Source: Clostridium fessum (GTDB lineage Bacteria > Bacillota > Clostridia > Lachnospirales > Lachnospiraceae). From it: a stretch of 64,000 nt of DNA. The stretch spans positions 558,001 to 622,000 of the forward strand of contig NZ_PYLO01000001.1 of assembly GCF_003024715.1 (NCBI RefSeq), in the 5' to 3' direction. Under the pieces are notes generated by a model. It worked only from the letters and a program-made list of their open reading frames with translations, did no database searches and had not been told where the DNA came from. How positions within the stretch are numbered: the stretch's first letter is position 1; the number at the start of each line of letters is the position of its first letter. A program made the translations under genes and the position numbers. Below are positions 52,431 through 61,898 of this stretch, piece after piece.

Positions 52431-52520
52431 TTTATCTCAGTCGGAGACCCAACTCCCACTGAGACAAATTTGCTATTACTCACCACCTGAAGAGGTGGGA
52501 GTCTTCTCGACTGAGATAAA
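52431..52520. repeat. Element D: 90-bp unit with 13-bp perfect terminal repeats
   Basis: TTTATCTCAGTCG (52431-52443) and CGACTGAGATAAA (52508-52520) are exact inverted ends. Inside lie CCACCT/AGGTGG around GAAG, and AACTCCCACTGAGAC, which partly repeats the end sequence. It is too small to code. The hairpin layout recalls the ends of IS200/IS605-type elements or a small non-autonomous element; that is an inference. Confidence 0.65.
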
Positions 52521-52590
52521 AACAAGCGCTATCCTGCCTGCCGGGCAAAAATTTGATGGTTCCGCCCGGTATGTAAAATAGCGCCTGTTT
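52514..52590 (-). terminator. Terminator of the type IV pilus operon
   Basis: On the minus strand AACAGGCGCTAT pairs with ATAGCGCTTGTT, with inner CCGGGC/GCCCGG, followed by TTTATC. It lies 37 bp after the stop of the giant pilin gene, and its T-tract is shared with the end of element D. Confidence 0.8.
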
Positions 52591-52626
52591 CCAGTTTTCA
52601 ATCGTTTTCTAATTTTTCTTAATTTC

Positions 52627-55600
52627 CTAATCCCAGTCGCCCACATACAGGCGTGTGCCAGTCTGCCAAACTGTTGGTTCATAGATCGTCCAAATTGGAT
52701 ATGGATATGCTTTTCCTTGCAGAGAATAATCTATTACAATCGTCTGATCAACGCCATTTGTGCCTGTTTTGGAGGACAGGTCAGCGGCACTCGTCCTAGT
52801 AATACTGGAATAGCTGCCCTTTACAGAGCTGCCGTCCACATAAGGTACACCGATGATTGCGTCGCTTAGCTTTGGCAGATACCAGCATTCTTCCGGGACC
52901 GAAAGAATGTGGGCGTCCGGCCACCACCACCAGATATCGTTCAACAGGCCAATATAGTGTCCAAGGAACATTGAGGTTCCAGCCGCTTTCACACTTCCTG
53001 TTGTATAGCAGTTTGAAAGAACCAGTTTTGCAGAATCATATTTTCCAAATAAACCACCTGCGATGGCATTATATGTTTTTCCACACACATCCGCTGCACT
53101 GAAACTCCGTATTACCGAAATCGGACCATACATCCTTCCCACCAGACCTCCGGCACACCGGCCGCCTGACACATTCTTTCTATCTGACAGCACTTCCGCA
53201 CCACTTTCCGTATAACCGTAAGGGCGGTTCCGTCCGCCGACATAACTGTTTTCAATGCTGAATTCTTTCCCGGCAGTTCCGCCATTCTGGTTGTTTTTCA
53301 GATATCCATACAAACCTCCAGCGGTTTCAGTTGTATCCACATATCCAGAGAAGAAACTGTTTTCCAGCTTCATCTGACCAGAGCTCTCGGCAAAGCCGAC
53401 CAGACCTCCGCTATCATCAGTTCCCTGTATCCGTGCATTTTTTCCTGAAACATATACGTGATTCATCACTAAATCACTTACTTTTGCCTCCCCGATCAAG
53501 CCTCCGGTTTTTCCTCCGCTTATTTGCAGCGTCGGTGCATCTACAACTACATGTTCGAGTGTCAGACTGCCATTATTCGCGCTCCCAACCACCGCGCCTG
53601 TTGCCATAGTTCCAGAAATCCGGGACTTTTCTCCATATATATGGATATTTTTAATCGTTAGATAGCTGTCCGCCGAAGTACCTGCCTGTGCCACTAGCCC
53701 TGCTGTATTCTGCTCCTGACAGGAAATGTCCGGATCCTTCAGATTCAAGTTTGATATCGTCAGATGATCCGTCTTCTGAAACAAAGCTGCACCATCCCGG
53801 GCAACAGGAGTTATCTTTAACCCTGCAATCGTATAGCATTCACCCAGTTTTGCTTTTTCTTTCTCATCCACTTCCGCATTATAAGAGATAATATCCGGGT
53901 TGTTAATCGGCCAGAAACTTCCACCTACATAATTGGAATTTCCCGGACTGTAGATCGTCATATTTCCGTACGCAGCTTCCACCTCTTTGCAATACGCTTC
54001 CGTCTGTGAGATAATCGAATCATCCTCCTGCCAGAGAATATTATCAGTCTGGATAACCCGTGTAATCTTTAATCCCCCATAGTCTTTTCCGCAGAAATTC
54101 AGATTCTGCAGATGACGCCCATTGGCAACCTTAACCGTATAGGTATCCGTTCCATCATCATTGGGTTCAATTACATCGGCAAAACAACTGTTGAACTTAT
54201 ATGAGAGCCTTGTATTTTCTGTCGGTGGATAGCCATCCTCGCTCAATTTTACGGTAACATTTTCTCCATTTATGTAACCGCCCGGCTGATAACCTTCCCC
54301 GGTACCCAGACTACAGAAATTTCCACCCTCGCGTGATAAATCATCCAGATAGAAACGCAATTTCAACTTTTTCTCTTCCGTTATGCCTATTTCAAAACGA
54401 TTTACCCTGTTTTTGTCGGCAAATCTCGTCCAACTGCCATTTGCCTCATTTTTTACACAGCTGGCAGCTTTCTCTTCCGTATCTACAAAGCAAAATTTTG
54501 ATCCCATTCTCAGAGTATTTTCCTGCAAATCACCCGTATTGACTTGGAGAACATACCACATCGTTTTACCGCTCAATTCGCCGGTAATCGAAAATATCAG
54601 ATGTATTCTCTGATTTTCTTCAAGCGGAGACGGAGAGACATAATCGATATACAGCCTGTTTCCAGTATGCAGCGCCTCTTCGTTCTCTTCCTTGTCCCAG
54701 TCCCCGACATGGTTATTCAGAAACCAGGAAAATCCCTTTGAAGCGTTCTGCGCAGCAAGTTTTTCCGCTACTTTCTGGATCGTCGGCATCGGATAAATCG
54801 ATATTTCTGCTTTCTTTAATTCTGGATCATACGGATATGTATTCTCGCTGTCTGCACCCGTTCCCTCAGCACCAAACAGTTCTGAAAGCTCTTCTGCGTA
54901 TGCGAGCACATACTTCTCATTCACCTTACTGCACACATAACAGCCCGGATAAACTGATTTTTTGTTTGTTCCCGTACCGCTCCTCTCCGACGGCAGCCTT
55001 CCATCCGTTCTATTTGCATAATCATAGAACGCAACAAACGCAGGTGCTTTCAGCGCCGGATTCTCTGTTTCATCCGCTGCCGTTCCGCTTCCATTTTCCG
55101 TTTCATCCGATTTTTTCTCAGCCGTCGGCGAATACACCGACGCCGACACATATGTATTCGCTATCTGACTGTCTGCCGGAAGCTGTGCGGCGAGACCCCC
55201 TGCAAATCCGCCGGTATATGCCGCTACGTTATAACGTCCGGTAAGATTCTCAAAGGCTGTATTGGCGTTTGCCCCATTCCCTGGTTTTTGGGAGGTATCA
55301 AACTTCTTGTTTGCTGTATGACCGCCGACATAACAGCTCTGAATCTGCACCGTGGAACCGCTTGCGGCGGCTGCAGCTGCTGCTTTCTCAGCAGTTCCGA
55401 CCAGACCGCCGGCATACATACCTTCCACATAGAGTGCCGCTGCGCTGTCGGTCAGGGAAATTTTTCCCTTTGCCGTGCCGATCAGGCCGCCCGCCGTTCC
55501 CTTTAAAGCGCGGATCCGGTATTTGCTTTCTTCCTCCTGCTTCAGATCTGCCGCTTTTTCTGTGCTGCTTCCCAGCTTATCACGGAAATGATTCTCCGCC

Positions 55601-57504
55601 AGCGCATCCTGGACGGTCAGGCTGCCGCCCTCAAATGTGCCGATCAACGCACCGGCAGAAGCGCCGGTCTGCTCTGCCTGCACCTGCGGATATTCAATCT
55701 GCACATTTTTAATTTTCACCGTTGCCCGATTCGTAGTTCCCCGGGAATCCGTTCCCGGCGTCACCGCACCGATCAGAGCACCTGCACTCGCCTTCGTCCG
55801 GACCACCGGCTGGCAGATCAGCAGATTTTTAACACTCATATCCTGCGTTACCGTTCCAAACAGTCCGCCCGTCCCATCTACTGCTGTGATTGAACTTGCC
55901 GTCGTTTTTCCCACCTGCAGACCATCAATCCGGTATGTATTTCCCTGATAATCCAGTGGATACGGCAGACTAAGCGGAAGATAGCTTCCCGCCTCCGTGG
56001 TATATGCCTGTGCCGTCGGGTTCGTCCGATCTGCATTCGTTTGATCCGTCACCCGGTAGGCAATCGAGATGGTTTCCGCATTCTGATTCAAAAAATTCGA
56101 GCCAAATGCCGTATGCAGCTTCGCCACATGTCCGCAGTAACCGCTCTCGTCCGCAATGTTTTCTCCCGCTTTCCAGGTCAGATCACTATTCTGCATCGCC
56201 GTAACCGTTTTGGATGTAGTCACCGCCCCAGTGTACAGCTGATCCGGATCCCAGCCTGAAACCCGCTCATCCAGATTTTCCAGATGGCGGAAGCTGCCAA
56301 TCTCCGCGCTTCGGTCCGTACTGATCGATGCAAAGAGGCTGCTGCCGGATTCTATATTGCTCGTCTTAACCTGCGAAAGCGCTTCATTGTTGAAAACCTG
56401 CGCGTACACAAAGATATTTTCGCCCGGAATAAAGGAGGCAAAACCCCTTTCATCCTGCTGAAATGTCATATCCGTCTGTGTCGGCTGGTTGAAATCTATA
56501 AATTTGAATCCTGTACTTGTGCCCGTGCCGGCTGGCGCCGCTATGTCATCCAGAATGACCTGATACGTTCCATCCGAATTGCCCGAAGCTCCGGACACCT
56601 TCGCCACACGCGCCGAACGGCCGGTTCCCGGGGGATTGATCTCGATGTATCCGGTTGTACCGCTCTTTTCTCCCTTTACAAACAGGCTCAGCGAATGTTC
56701 ATTTTTATTCGGATCCCCGATTTCCGCATATAAAATATCATCATTCACCAATTTCACTGTCGGTGCCTCGAATTTCTCCACCGGCAGTTCCGGAACTTCC
56801 AGATTTCCTGATGCGTAATATCCGATCGGCAGCTTCTGATCCTTATAATTGGAGTTAGCACCCGTAAACCGCTCCCGTTTTCCGGCATCAGACGCCGCCG
56901 CCAGAAGTGCCTCGCTTCCGATATCTGTCTGCACAAACTGATAATGATCCGAATACCACACCTCGCGGACCAGTCCTGCCTCCGGATCATAGAAAATAAG
57001 ATAGCTCCCGTCTCCACGGACAGTCTCATCAATCGATCCAAATGGAAGAAGACGCTGCCGGATCTCCTCGTTCACATTCGCAGACACCAGCGCTGCCTCA
57101 CCGCCAGACTCTTCTTGTTCCGATTCAGGCTGCCCTGCCTGTTTTTCCGGCACATAGAGAACCGCGTAGATATTTCCCTCTTTCTCCTCTGCCATCACTG
57201 TATTTTCTACCGAAATTCCCAGCTTTGCCTGCTTTTGATCGTCCGAAAATTCCCCCTGTGCCTCCATATGGAGCAGACGCGGAATCGTCCCATTGGAGAC
57301 TTCCAGTGTCAGATGATTCTGCGCCGCCAGAAAGATCTCCTTCGCCGTCTGATCCATCTCCAGACGGCGGAGCTTTCTTTGGTAATGAATCACCGCAACA
57401 AAAGAAAGACTGGCAAGAATACCGACAATCGCAATCACCGTCAAAAATTCCGCCAGCGTAAACGCCGCCCTTCTCTTCTGTTTGTTCTGTCTCTTCTGCT
57501 CCAT
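52627..57504 (-). CDS. Giant pilin-headed surface protein with GLUG-type repeats
   Basis: 1,625 residues. A type IV prepilin leader (KRQNKQKRRAA, cleavage before FTLAEFLTVIAIVGILASLSFVAVIHY, Glu at +5) leads into a pilin-like helix and a ~200-residue globular head. Two blocks of GLUG-type beta repeats follow, at ~580-780 (GALIGAV, GALIGTFEGGSLTV, GGLIGTAKGKI, GGLVGTAEKA) and ~1,265-1,505 (GLVAQAG, GAVVGSANNGSL, GGLIGEAK, GGLVGFAESSG). Between and around them are beta-rich domains. It is the last gene of the pilus operon, 23 bp after the previous pilin-like gene. Probably a tip adhesin built on a pilin stem. The -1 residue is Ala, not the usual Gly. Confidence 0.82.
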   Translation of the reverse strand: MEQKRQNKQKRRAAFTLAEFLTVIAIVGILASLSFVAVIHYQRKLRRLEMDQTAKEIFLAAQNHLTLEVSNGTIPRLLHMEAQGEFSDDQKQAKLGISVENTVMAEEKEGNIYAVLYVPEKQAGQPESEQEESGGEAALVSANVNEEIRQRLLPFGSIDETVRGDGSYLIFYDPEAGLVREVWYSDHYQFVQTDIGSEALLAAASDAGKRERFTGANSNYKDQKLPIGYYASGNLEVPELPVEKFEAPTVKLVNDDILYAEIGDPNKNEHSLSLFVKGEKSGTTGYIEINPPGTGRSARVAKVSGASGNSDGTYQVILDDIAAPAGTGTSTGFKFIDFNQPTQTDMTFQQDERGFASFIPGENIFVYAQVFNNEALSQVKTSNIESGSSLFASISTDRSAEIGSFRHLENLDERVSGWDPDQLYTGAVTTSKTVTAMQNSDLTWKAGENIADESGYCGHVAKLHTAFGSNFLNQNAETISIAYRVTDQTNADRTNPTAQAYTTEAGSYLPLSLPYPLDYQGNTYRIDGLQVGKTTASSITAVDGTGGLFGTVTQDMSVKNLLICQPVVRTKASAGALIGAVTPGTDSRGTTNRATVKIKNVQIEYPQVQAEQTGASAGALIGTFEGGSLTVQDALAENHFRDKLGSSTEKAADLKQEEESKYRIRALKGTAGGLIGTAKGKISLTDSAAALYVEGMYAGGLVGTAEKAAAAAAASGSTVQIQSCYVGGHTANKKFDTSQKPGNGANANTAFENLTGRYNVAAYTGGFAGGLAAQLPADSQIANTYVSASVYSPTAEKKSDETENGSGTAADETENPALKAPAFVAFYDYANRTDGRLPSERSGTGTNKKSVYPGCYVCSKVNEKYVLAYAEELSELFGAEGTGADSENTYPYDPELKKAEISIYPMPTIQKVAEKLAAQNASKGFSWFLNNHVGDWDKEENEEALHTGNRLYIDYVSPSPLEENQRIHLIFSITGELSGKTMWYVLQVNTGDLQENTLRMGSKFCFVDTEEKAASCVKNEANGSWTRFADKNRVNRFEIGITEEKKLKLRFYLDDLSREGGNFCSLGTGEGYQPGGYINGENVTVKLSEDGYPPTENTRLSYKFNSCFADVIEPNDDGTDTYTVKVANGRHLQNLNFCGKDYGGLKITRVIQTDNILWQEDDSIISQTEAYCKEVEAAYGNMTIYSPGNSNYVGGSFWPINNPDIISYNAEVDEKEKAKLGECYTIAGLKITPVARDGAALFQKTDHLTISNLNLKDPDISCQEQNTAGLVAQAGTSADSYLTIKNIHIYGEKSRISGTMATGAVVGSANNGSLTLEHVVVDAPTLQISGGKTGGLIGEAKVSDLVMNHVYVSGKNARIQGTDDSGGLVGFAESSGQMKLENSFFSGYVDTTETAGGLYGYLKNNQNGGTAGKEFSIENSYVGGRNRPYGYTESGAEVLSDRKNVSGGRCAGGLVGRMYGPISVIRSFSAADVCGKTYNAIAGGLFGKYDSAKLVLSNCYTTGSVKAAGTSMFLGHYIGLLNDIWWWWPDAHILSVPEECWYLPKLSDAIIGVPYVDGSSVKGSYSSITRTSAADLSSKTGTNGVDQTIVIDYSLQGKAYPYPIWTIYEPTVWQTGTRLYVGDWD

Positions 57505-57527
57505 CTGTCCTCGTTCCTCTTTTAATT

Positions 57528-58199
57528 TTATTTCTGATCCAGGTTGACCGCACGCACGATCAGGTTAATCGGCTTTACCACCGCTTTCCGGGAAGTTCCC
57601 ATCGTATCTTTTTTCCGGTAGATCGCCAGATTTTGAACCGTAAAGCATGCTGTCTCCTCCGAATAGGTATAGCCGTCAAATGCCGTATAGTATTCATCCG
57701 AAATCGCCGCCTGCGTCAGCAAGGATATCTTATTATACGCATCATCGTAAGTATAATCCCCATACCATTTTTCAATGCCCGTGCCAGACCAGTCTGTCGC
57801 ACTGAAGTGCAGCCACAGGTGGCCGTTTCCACTCCGCAAAAGAGGTGTTACCAATTCTCCTGTTGCGGAAGTCCCGGCAGAATTTTTCACTTCCAGCGCA
57901 TTCGCAAATTCATCGGTCATCAGCTGCGCCGTGAGCGACAGCGCCTGCTCTGCATCTGCCTGTTCCTGCGTCCTCTGGTAAACATTTTTTACCATCATCA
58001 CGCCGCCTCCAAGCACCGTGCCGATCATACCGAGAATCACAATCGCCGCCAGAAGCTCCGTCAGCGTCATACCGTTCTGTGACCGGAGTTTTTTCTGACA
58101 TACTGAAAAGAGCTTCCGGTGACCCTTGGATGCCGTCTGTTTCTGCTGCCTGCAATGCCTATTTCTGCATCTGCGGCATTCACATCTCTCCTGTCCCAT
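57528..58199 (-). CDS. Prepilin-like minor pilin (PilW/PilJ type)
   Basis: 223 residues. It has an unusually long, basic, Cys-rich leader of ~43 residues (RCECRRCRNRHCRQQ), then QNG and the pilin helix MTLTELLAAIVILGMIGTVLGGGVMMV with Glu at +5. The head shows a beta-rich domain (WLHFSATDWSGTGIEKWYGDYTYDDAYNK). It is probably a minor pilin that primes assembly or sits at the tip. The start follows GGAGACAGAG. It lies between the PilV-like gene (12 bp) and the giant pilin gene (23 bp). Confidence 0.8.
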   Translation of the reverse strand: MGQERCECRRCRNRHCRQQKQTASKGHRKLFSVCQKKLRSQNGMTLTELLAAIVILGMIGTVLGGGVMMVKNVYQRTQEQADAEQALSLTAQLMTDEFANALEVKNSAGTSATGELVTPLLRSGNGHLWLHFSATDWSGTGIEKWYGDYTYDDAYNKISLLTQAAISDEYYTAFDGYTYSEETACFTVQNLAIYRKKDTMGTSRKAVVKPINLIVRAVNLDQK

Positions 58200-58210
58200 C
58201 TCTGTCTCCT

Positions 58211-58636
58211 CTATCGGTATCTGTAAAGCAGCTCTTGTAAGTTTACCTCTTCCTCTTCTGCATCCGAATCAGCCTGGCTCACATACAGCACGATGGGATA
58301 CTGTCCCGTCCGGTAATTCGTCTGTGTGCCTGTCTGGTAGGCATTTGACGCCAGGCTTTTCTTCATGCCGCCGGTTCCAGATGCCTCCAGCTCCAGAACA
58401 TATCTGCCCGACGCCTGTTTCGCTGTCCGGTTGTTCTCCAGCTGATTGCGGCTGTCATAATAGCTCGCCATCTGCTCTTCGCCCTGCCGCAGCATCCTGC
58501 CGGACGCCAGAAATGCACTCAGAAACATCGTCATTCCCAGTGCAATCACAAGAACCGATATCAGTACCTCTGTCAGTGTCTCACCCGTACTGGCACGCAG
58601 CTTTCTTCCAGCTGCCCATTTCATTCTACTTATCAT
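58211..58636 (-). CDS. Prepilin-like minor pilin (PilV type)
   Basis: 141 residues. A basic leader MISRMKWAAGRKLRASTG is followed by ETLTEVLISVLVIALGMTMFLSAFLASG, with Glu at +5 and a PilV-like helix. The globular part is short. The +1 residue is Glu, not the usual Phe or Met. Its start overlaps the upstream PilX-like gene by 11 bp, with AAGGAGCTGCTGCAGA as the ribosome binding site. Confidence 0.78.
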   Translation of the reverse strand: MISRMKWAAGRKLRASTGETLTEVLISVLVIALGMTMFLSAFLASGRMLRQGEEQMASYYDSRNQLENNRTAKQASGRYVLELEASGTGGMKKSLASNAYQTGTQTNYRTGQYPIVLYVSQADSDAEEEEVNLQELLYRYR

Positions 58637-59489
58637 TCTGCAGCAGCTCCTTCTCTATTGTTCCGTTCTGCCAGCGGATCGTCGTAATGATGGTCGTCGT
58701 CGTGATCGTGTAGGAATCGTCGTCGTCCGATTCGTCGTCATCGCCCGGTACTGTGACCGTCTTACGCTCGAAGCTATGTGCTGCTTCCAGCTCCAGCCGT
58801 TTCTCGCACCGCTCTTCCTTCCTGTCATCCGCCGTTACTGTATCTGAGATAACCGCCTTGATTTTATAATCATCCGTCATCCACAGACGTACACTGGTCT
58901 TTAACGGATCAATCGTGTTCCCGCTCATTCCGTCTTTCTTCACTGACAGGGTAAAATCTTTGTACGCCATTTCTTCCTCCGACGCATCGTCCCTGTCTGC
59001 CAGCTTCCGATACTCATTATTTCTATAAATATCCACGATCAGTGAATCGAGAATCGCGCTATTCCCACTCTCTGGGCTTGACAAACCCGAATCCGTTCCA
59101 TAGAACTTCTGCCACGACGCCTCATTATCCGTGTTTTTCCGGCTGCCGACGTAGTAGCAGTAGAAATCATCCTCATCGTTTTCCTCGTCTTCCCGGCTGT
59201 CATGCACGATCACTTCCTTGATCTTGACTATATTTTCCGTCTTCTGCAGTTCATCCCGCAGAAATACCGCCGCCGAGTCCACCGCATACCGCTTCTGATC
59301 TTCTCCCGGAAGATTCCGGATCTTACCAGCCGATGCAGAGGCGGACGCCAGAATGATCGACGCGCCTACCCCGCAAAACACAAAAAACAGGAGCGCCGCC
59401 ATCAAGCTGGCGCCATCCTGATTTTTCATACAGCTGAAAACCCGCTTCCAGATTTCCGGGTGTTTTTCACTGTTCTCTGCTTTTTTCAT
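58626..59489 (-). CDS. PilX-like minor pilin
   Basis: 287 residues. NQDGASLMAALLFFVFCGVGASIILASASASAGKI matches the PilX-type start (G then ASLMAALLF), with no Glu at +5, as is usual for that group. The head is acidic (EDEENDEDDFYCYYVG) and has an Asp-rich stretch before Thr repeats near the C terminus (DDDESDDDDSYTITTTTIITTI). It probably completes a minor-pilin tip complex with the PilV- and PilW-like proteins. Start follows GGGAGAATAAAGC, 3 bp after pilO. Confidence 0.72.
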   Translation of the reverse strand: MKKAENSEKHPEIWKRVFSCMKNQDGASLMAALLFFVFCGVGASIILASASASAGKIRNLPGEDQKRYAVDSAAVFLRDELQKTENIVKIKEVIVHDSREDEENDEDDFYCYYVGSRKNTDNEASWQKFYGTDSGLSSPESGNSAILDSLIVDIYRNNEYRKLADRDDASEEEMAYKDFTLSVKKDGMSGNTIDPLKTSVRLWMTDDYKIKAVISDTVTADDRKEERCEKRLELEAAHSFERKTVTVPGDDDESDDDDSYTITTTTIITTIRWQNGTIEKELLQNDK

Positions 59490-59492
59490 GCT

Positions 59493-60188
59493 TTATTCTC
59501 CCAGCGCCGCCTCTGCCGCTGTCTCAAGGTCCGAACGCTGCAGGTTCGACACATCCGCATTTGCCAGTCCCGACGGTGCCTGCGTCTCCTCCGGTTCCAG
59601 CTCCAGACCTTCCTCCGATTCCGCATCGTAGCGGGTCTCAAAATAGGTCAGCTGGAACGCCACCGCCACTGAGTGGATGCGGATATCCTCTAACTCTTCA
59701 TTTTCCAGATCTTTATCATCCTGAATGCTCAGATCCTCGATCAGACAGCGGTACGGTCCTTCGACCACCTCATGAAGCATCGAAACAGCGTGATCAAACG
59801 AATCCGCCGTAAAAGAAATATTCATCGCGCGGCGGATCTCCATTCCGTCCACCTGCGGCTCTGAATACTGGAAAGTAAAATCATACGCATTCGCAAAAAT
59901 ACGGTTCAGCTCCTCCGTCTCCGTCTTGAAATGATTGTAGGCCGGAACCATCGGCGCATTCGATGTCTTGTTTTCCTCGATCTCTTCCTCCATCTGCCGG
60001 ATCTGCATCGCTTTCATCTGCTCCAGCTGAATCTGGGCATCCAGCTCCGCCGTGTCCGCCGCCTCAATCCGCCTCTGCACCGGCAGGTAAAATCCGGCAT
60101 AGTAGCCGCCCGCGATCAGGGCAAAGACTACAACCAGCAGCACTATTTTCTGTGTTTTTGTTAATACATATTTCCCTAACGAATTCAT
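59493..60188 (-). CDS. pilO: PilO-like pilus assembly protein
   Basis: 231 residues. One membrane helix near the N terminus (QKIVLLVVVFALIAGGYYAGFYLPV) is followed by a coiled coil (~38-75) and a ferredoxin-like/beta domain, the PilO layout. The C-terminal ~35 residues are acidic and low in complexity (EPEETQAPSG). It links PilM/PilN to the outer parts of the machinery. The start overlaps the pilN stop by 4 bp. Confidence 0.78.
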   Translation of the reverse strand: MNSLGKYVLTKTQKIVLLVVVFALIAGGYYAGFYLPVQRRIEAADTAELDAQIQLEQMKAMQIRQMEEEIEENKTSNAPMVPAYNHFKTETEELNRIFANAYDFTFQYSEPQVDGMEIRRAMNISFTADSFDHAVSMLHEVVEGPYRCLIEDLSIQDDKDLENEELEDIRIHSVAVAFQLTYFETRYDAESEEGLELEPEETQAPSGLANADVSNLQRSDLETAAEAALGE

Positions 60189-60811
60189 TTTTCTTTGCCC
60201 TCTTCTGGTTCGTTAAAAAATACAGCCATTGACACTCCCACCTGCTTCAAGGATGCCAGAGCTCTCTCTTCGCCATCTTTCTTCACTGTTTCCTCCAGCG
60301 AAGCGGTCACATAGCGCGCATTCGGATCCGCCTGTGCATCACGGACCAGCTGCGAAAAGAGTGTACCATTGGGAATGGTTCCTTCCAATGACATCTGATC
60401 CGAGGTGATCGAAACACTCGAAACTGCCGTCAGCGGGAAAATCTGTGATTTCAGGGAATCCAGCATCATCCGGCGGTCCGGAAGCTTACTCTCTTCCTCA
60501 TTCAGATACCCATTTCCATAATGCGCGTACTCTGCCAGGACCTCACCGTACACCTCGTTGGATTTCTCCAATGTACGAAGCTCCTTCTCTGTCGCCGCAT
60601 AAACCGCCTCTGCCCGGTCTGCCTCCTGCAGGGGAAGCATTACGCCAAATCTCGAAAATCCGTAGACAAAAACCATAAAAACGGCAAACGCGCCCAGCTC
60701 CGCCGCTATTTTCCCTTTTTTAGTCTGCTTCTGATACAGATTGATGCGCCGTTTTTTCGGATACTTCGGACCGCCAATCTGCATATTCGCGATTGATTTT
60801 AAATCAGCCAC
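60185..60811 (-). CDS. pilN: PilN-like pilus assembly protein
   Basis: 208 residues. The short cytoplasmic N terminus includes RRINLYQKQTKKGKI, fitting the INLLP-type motif that PilM grips. One membrane helix (ELGAFAVFMVFVYGFSRFGVMLP) and a coiled coil (EADRAEAVYAATEKELRTLEKSNEVYGEV) lead to a small alpha/beta domain. It is placed between pilM (12 bp) and pilO (4-bp overlap), as in known T4P operons. Confidence 0.8.
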   Translation of the reverse strand: MADLKSIANMQIGGPKYPKKRRINLYQKQTKKGKIAAELGAFAVFMVFVYGFSRFGVMLPLQEADRAEAVYAATEKELRTLEKSNEVYGEVLAEYAHYGNGYLNEEESKLPDRRMMLDSLKSQIFPLTAVSSVSITSDQMSLEGTIPNGTLFSQLVRDAQADPNARYVTASLEETVKKDGEERALASLKQVGVSMAVFFNEPEEGKEK

Positions 60812-60823
60812 CGCTCTTCCTCC

Positions 60824-61885
60824 TTATGCAAGTAATACACCGTATGCCTGTGGGCTGTCGATCCACTCGTCTTCCTCATCCAAAGAGACCTCCGGCAGAA
60901 GCTCCGCCACACTCCGCACCGGCAGATCCAGCGTTTCTTTCAGCGCATCAATCAATTCCCCGTATCGTGCGCCTCCGCCGCAATAATAGAGGCTGTCGAT
61001 CGTATTATTCACATTGTTGAAGCTATAAAAGTTCAAAACTCGCATGACCTGGACGGCGCGGGTCCGGTACTGCTCCTCCAGCACAGCCGCCATCTTTTCT
61101 TTGTCGGTCTCCTCGCGGTTTTCTTCCTCCACCTCAATTCCCAGTTCCTGCATCTTGTTCTTATCTCCCAAACGGATCTGCTCGATCTCCTCACAGCCCG
61201 GCTCCATGGTACGGGTAATATCATAGATCCCCTGGCGAAAGAAATGGATCCGCAATGCTTGGGTTCCCAGATCGAGAATCGCATAGTCTTTCACAGTTTC
61301 CGATTTTTCTGCCCCCTTTGCGTTCTCTTTTTCTTCCTTTTTATGAGGTTCTGCATTCAGCTTTGTCTCCAAAGCCTTCTTCTCATCCGCCATTCTCTCT
61401 TCTGCATATTCCAGAATCCATTCCAGTCCCAGCACGGCCGGAACCAGACCGACCAATTTCAAGTGTGCCATCTTGGCCAGTTTTTCAAATTGCTGCGACA
61501 GCTCTTTCGTACACGCCGCACCAATCAAATCCATTTTTTCCTGATCCGCATAGATCATCGCATAATCAAAGACGTACTTATCCATCTCGTTTCCGATATA
61601 ATCATGGAACTCATATGGAAGATTCAGCCGGAGCTGTTCCTCCGTCATCAGCGGCAGCTCAAAGCGCCGCACATACGCATCCTCCTGCCGGATGACAAAC
61701 ACGACGTTCCGGCAGCGGATCGCATACTCCTTCAACAAATCCTTTATTAAATCCGCATATTGACGCATATCGTTCCGGTCGATCCCCTCGACCCGCTCGC
61801 TGATAAATTCGCGAAGCTCGCCATTTTCCGCATATGCAATCTTGATACGGTAATGTCCAATCTCAATTCCTAAACAATTCTTCAT
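60824..61885 (-). CDS. pilM: PilM-like actin-fold pilus assembly protein
   Basis: 353 residues, actin/FtsA-type fold. MKNCLGIEIGHYRIKIAYAENG is the first phosphate loop, DYAILDLGTQALRIHFFRQGIY the second, and SLYYCGGGARYGELIDAL the third. A Lys/Glu-rich insert lies at ~170-205. It binds ATP and PilN on the inner face of the membrane. The start at 61885 follows GGGAGTGCAGAG; the ~49 extra codons upstream belong to the end of the peptidase gene in another frame. Confidence 0.85.
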   Translation of the reverse strand: MKNCLGIEIGHYRIKIAYAENGELREFISERVEGIDRNDMRQYADLIKDLLKEYAIRCRNVVFVIRQEDAYVRRFELPLMTEEQLRLNLPYEFHDYIGNEMDKYVFDYAMIYADQEKMDLIGAACTKELSQQFEKLAKMAHLKLVGLVPAVLGLEWILEYAEERMADEKKALETKLNAEPHKKEEKENAKGAEKSETVKDYAILDLGTQALRIHFFRQGIYDITRTMEPGCEEIEQIRLGDKNKMQELGIEVEEENREETDKEKMAAVLEEQYRTRAVQVMRVLNFYSFNNVNNTIDSLYYCGGGARYGELIDALKETLDLPVRSVAELLPEVSLDEEDEWIDSPQAYGVLLA

Positions 61886-61898
61886 CTCTGCACTCCCT

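Larger units (their letters stand above)
52041..52626. other. Intergenic region between DUF5717 gene and pilus operon end
   Basis: The 586-bp gap contains a possible -10 (TATGAT, near 52124-52129, minus strand) for the DUF5717 operon, a short TTCAAGTCGAACGTCC word also found at 45575, repeat C2, the end of a repeat A fragment (TGCGCATCCTCGCGGAGCG, 52412-52430), the 88-bp element D, and the terminator of the pilus operon. No gene is seen. Confidence 0.6.
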
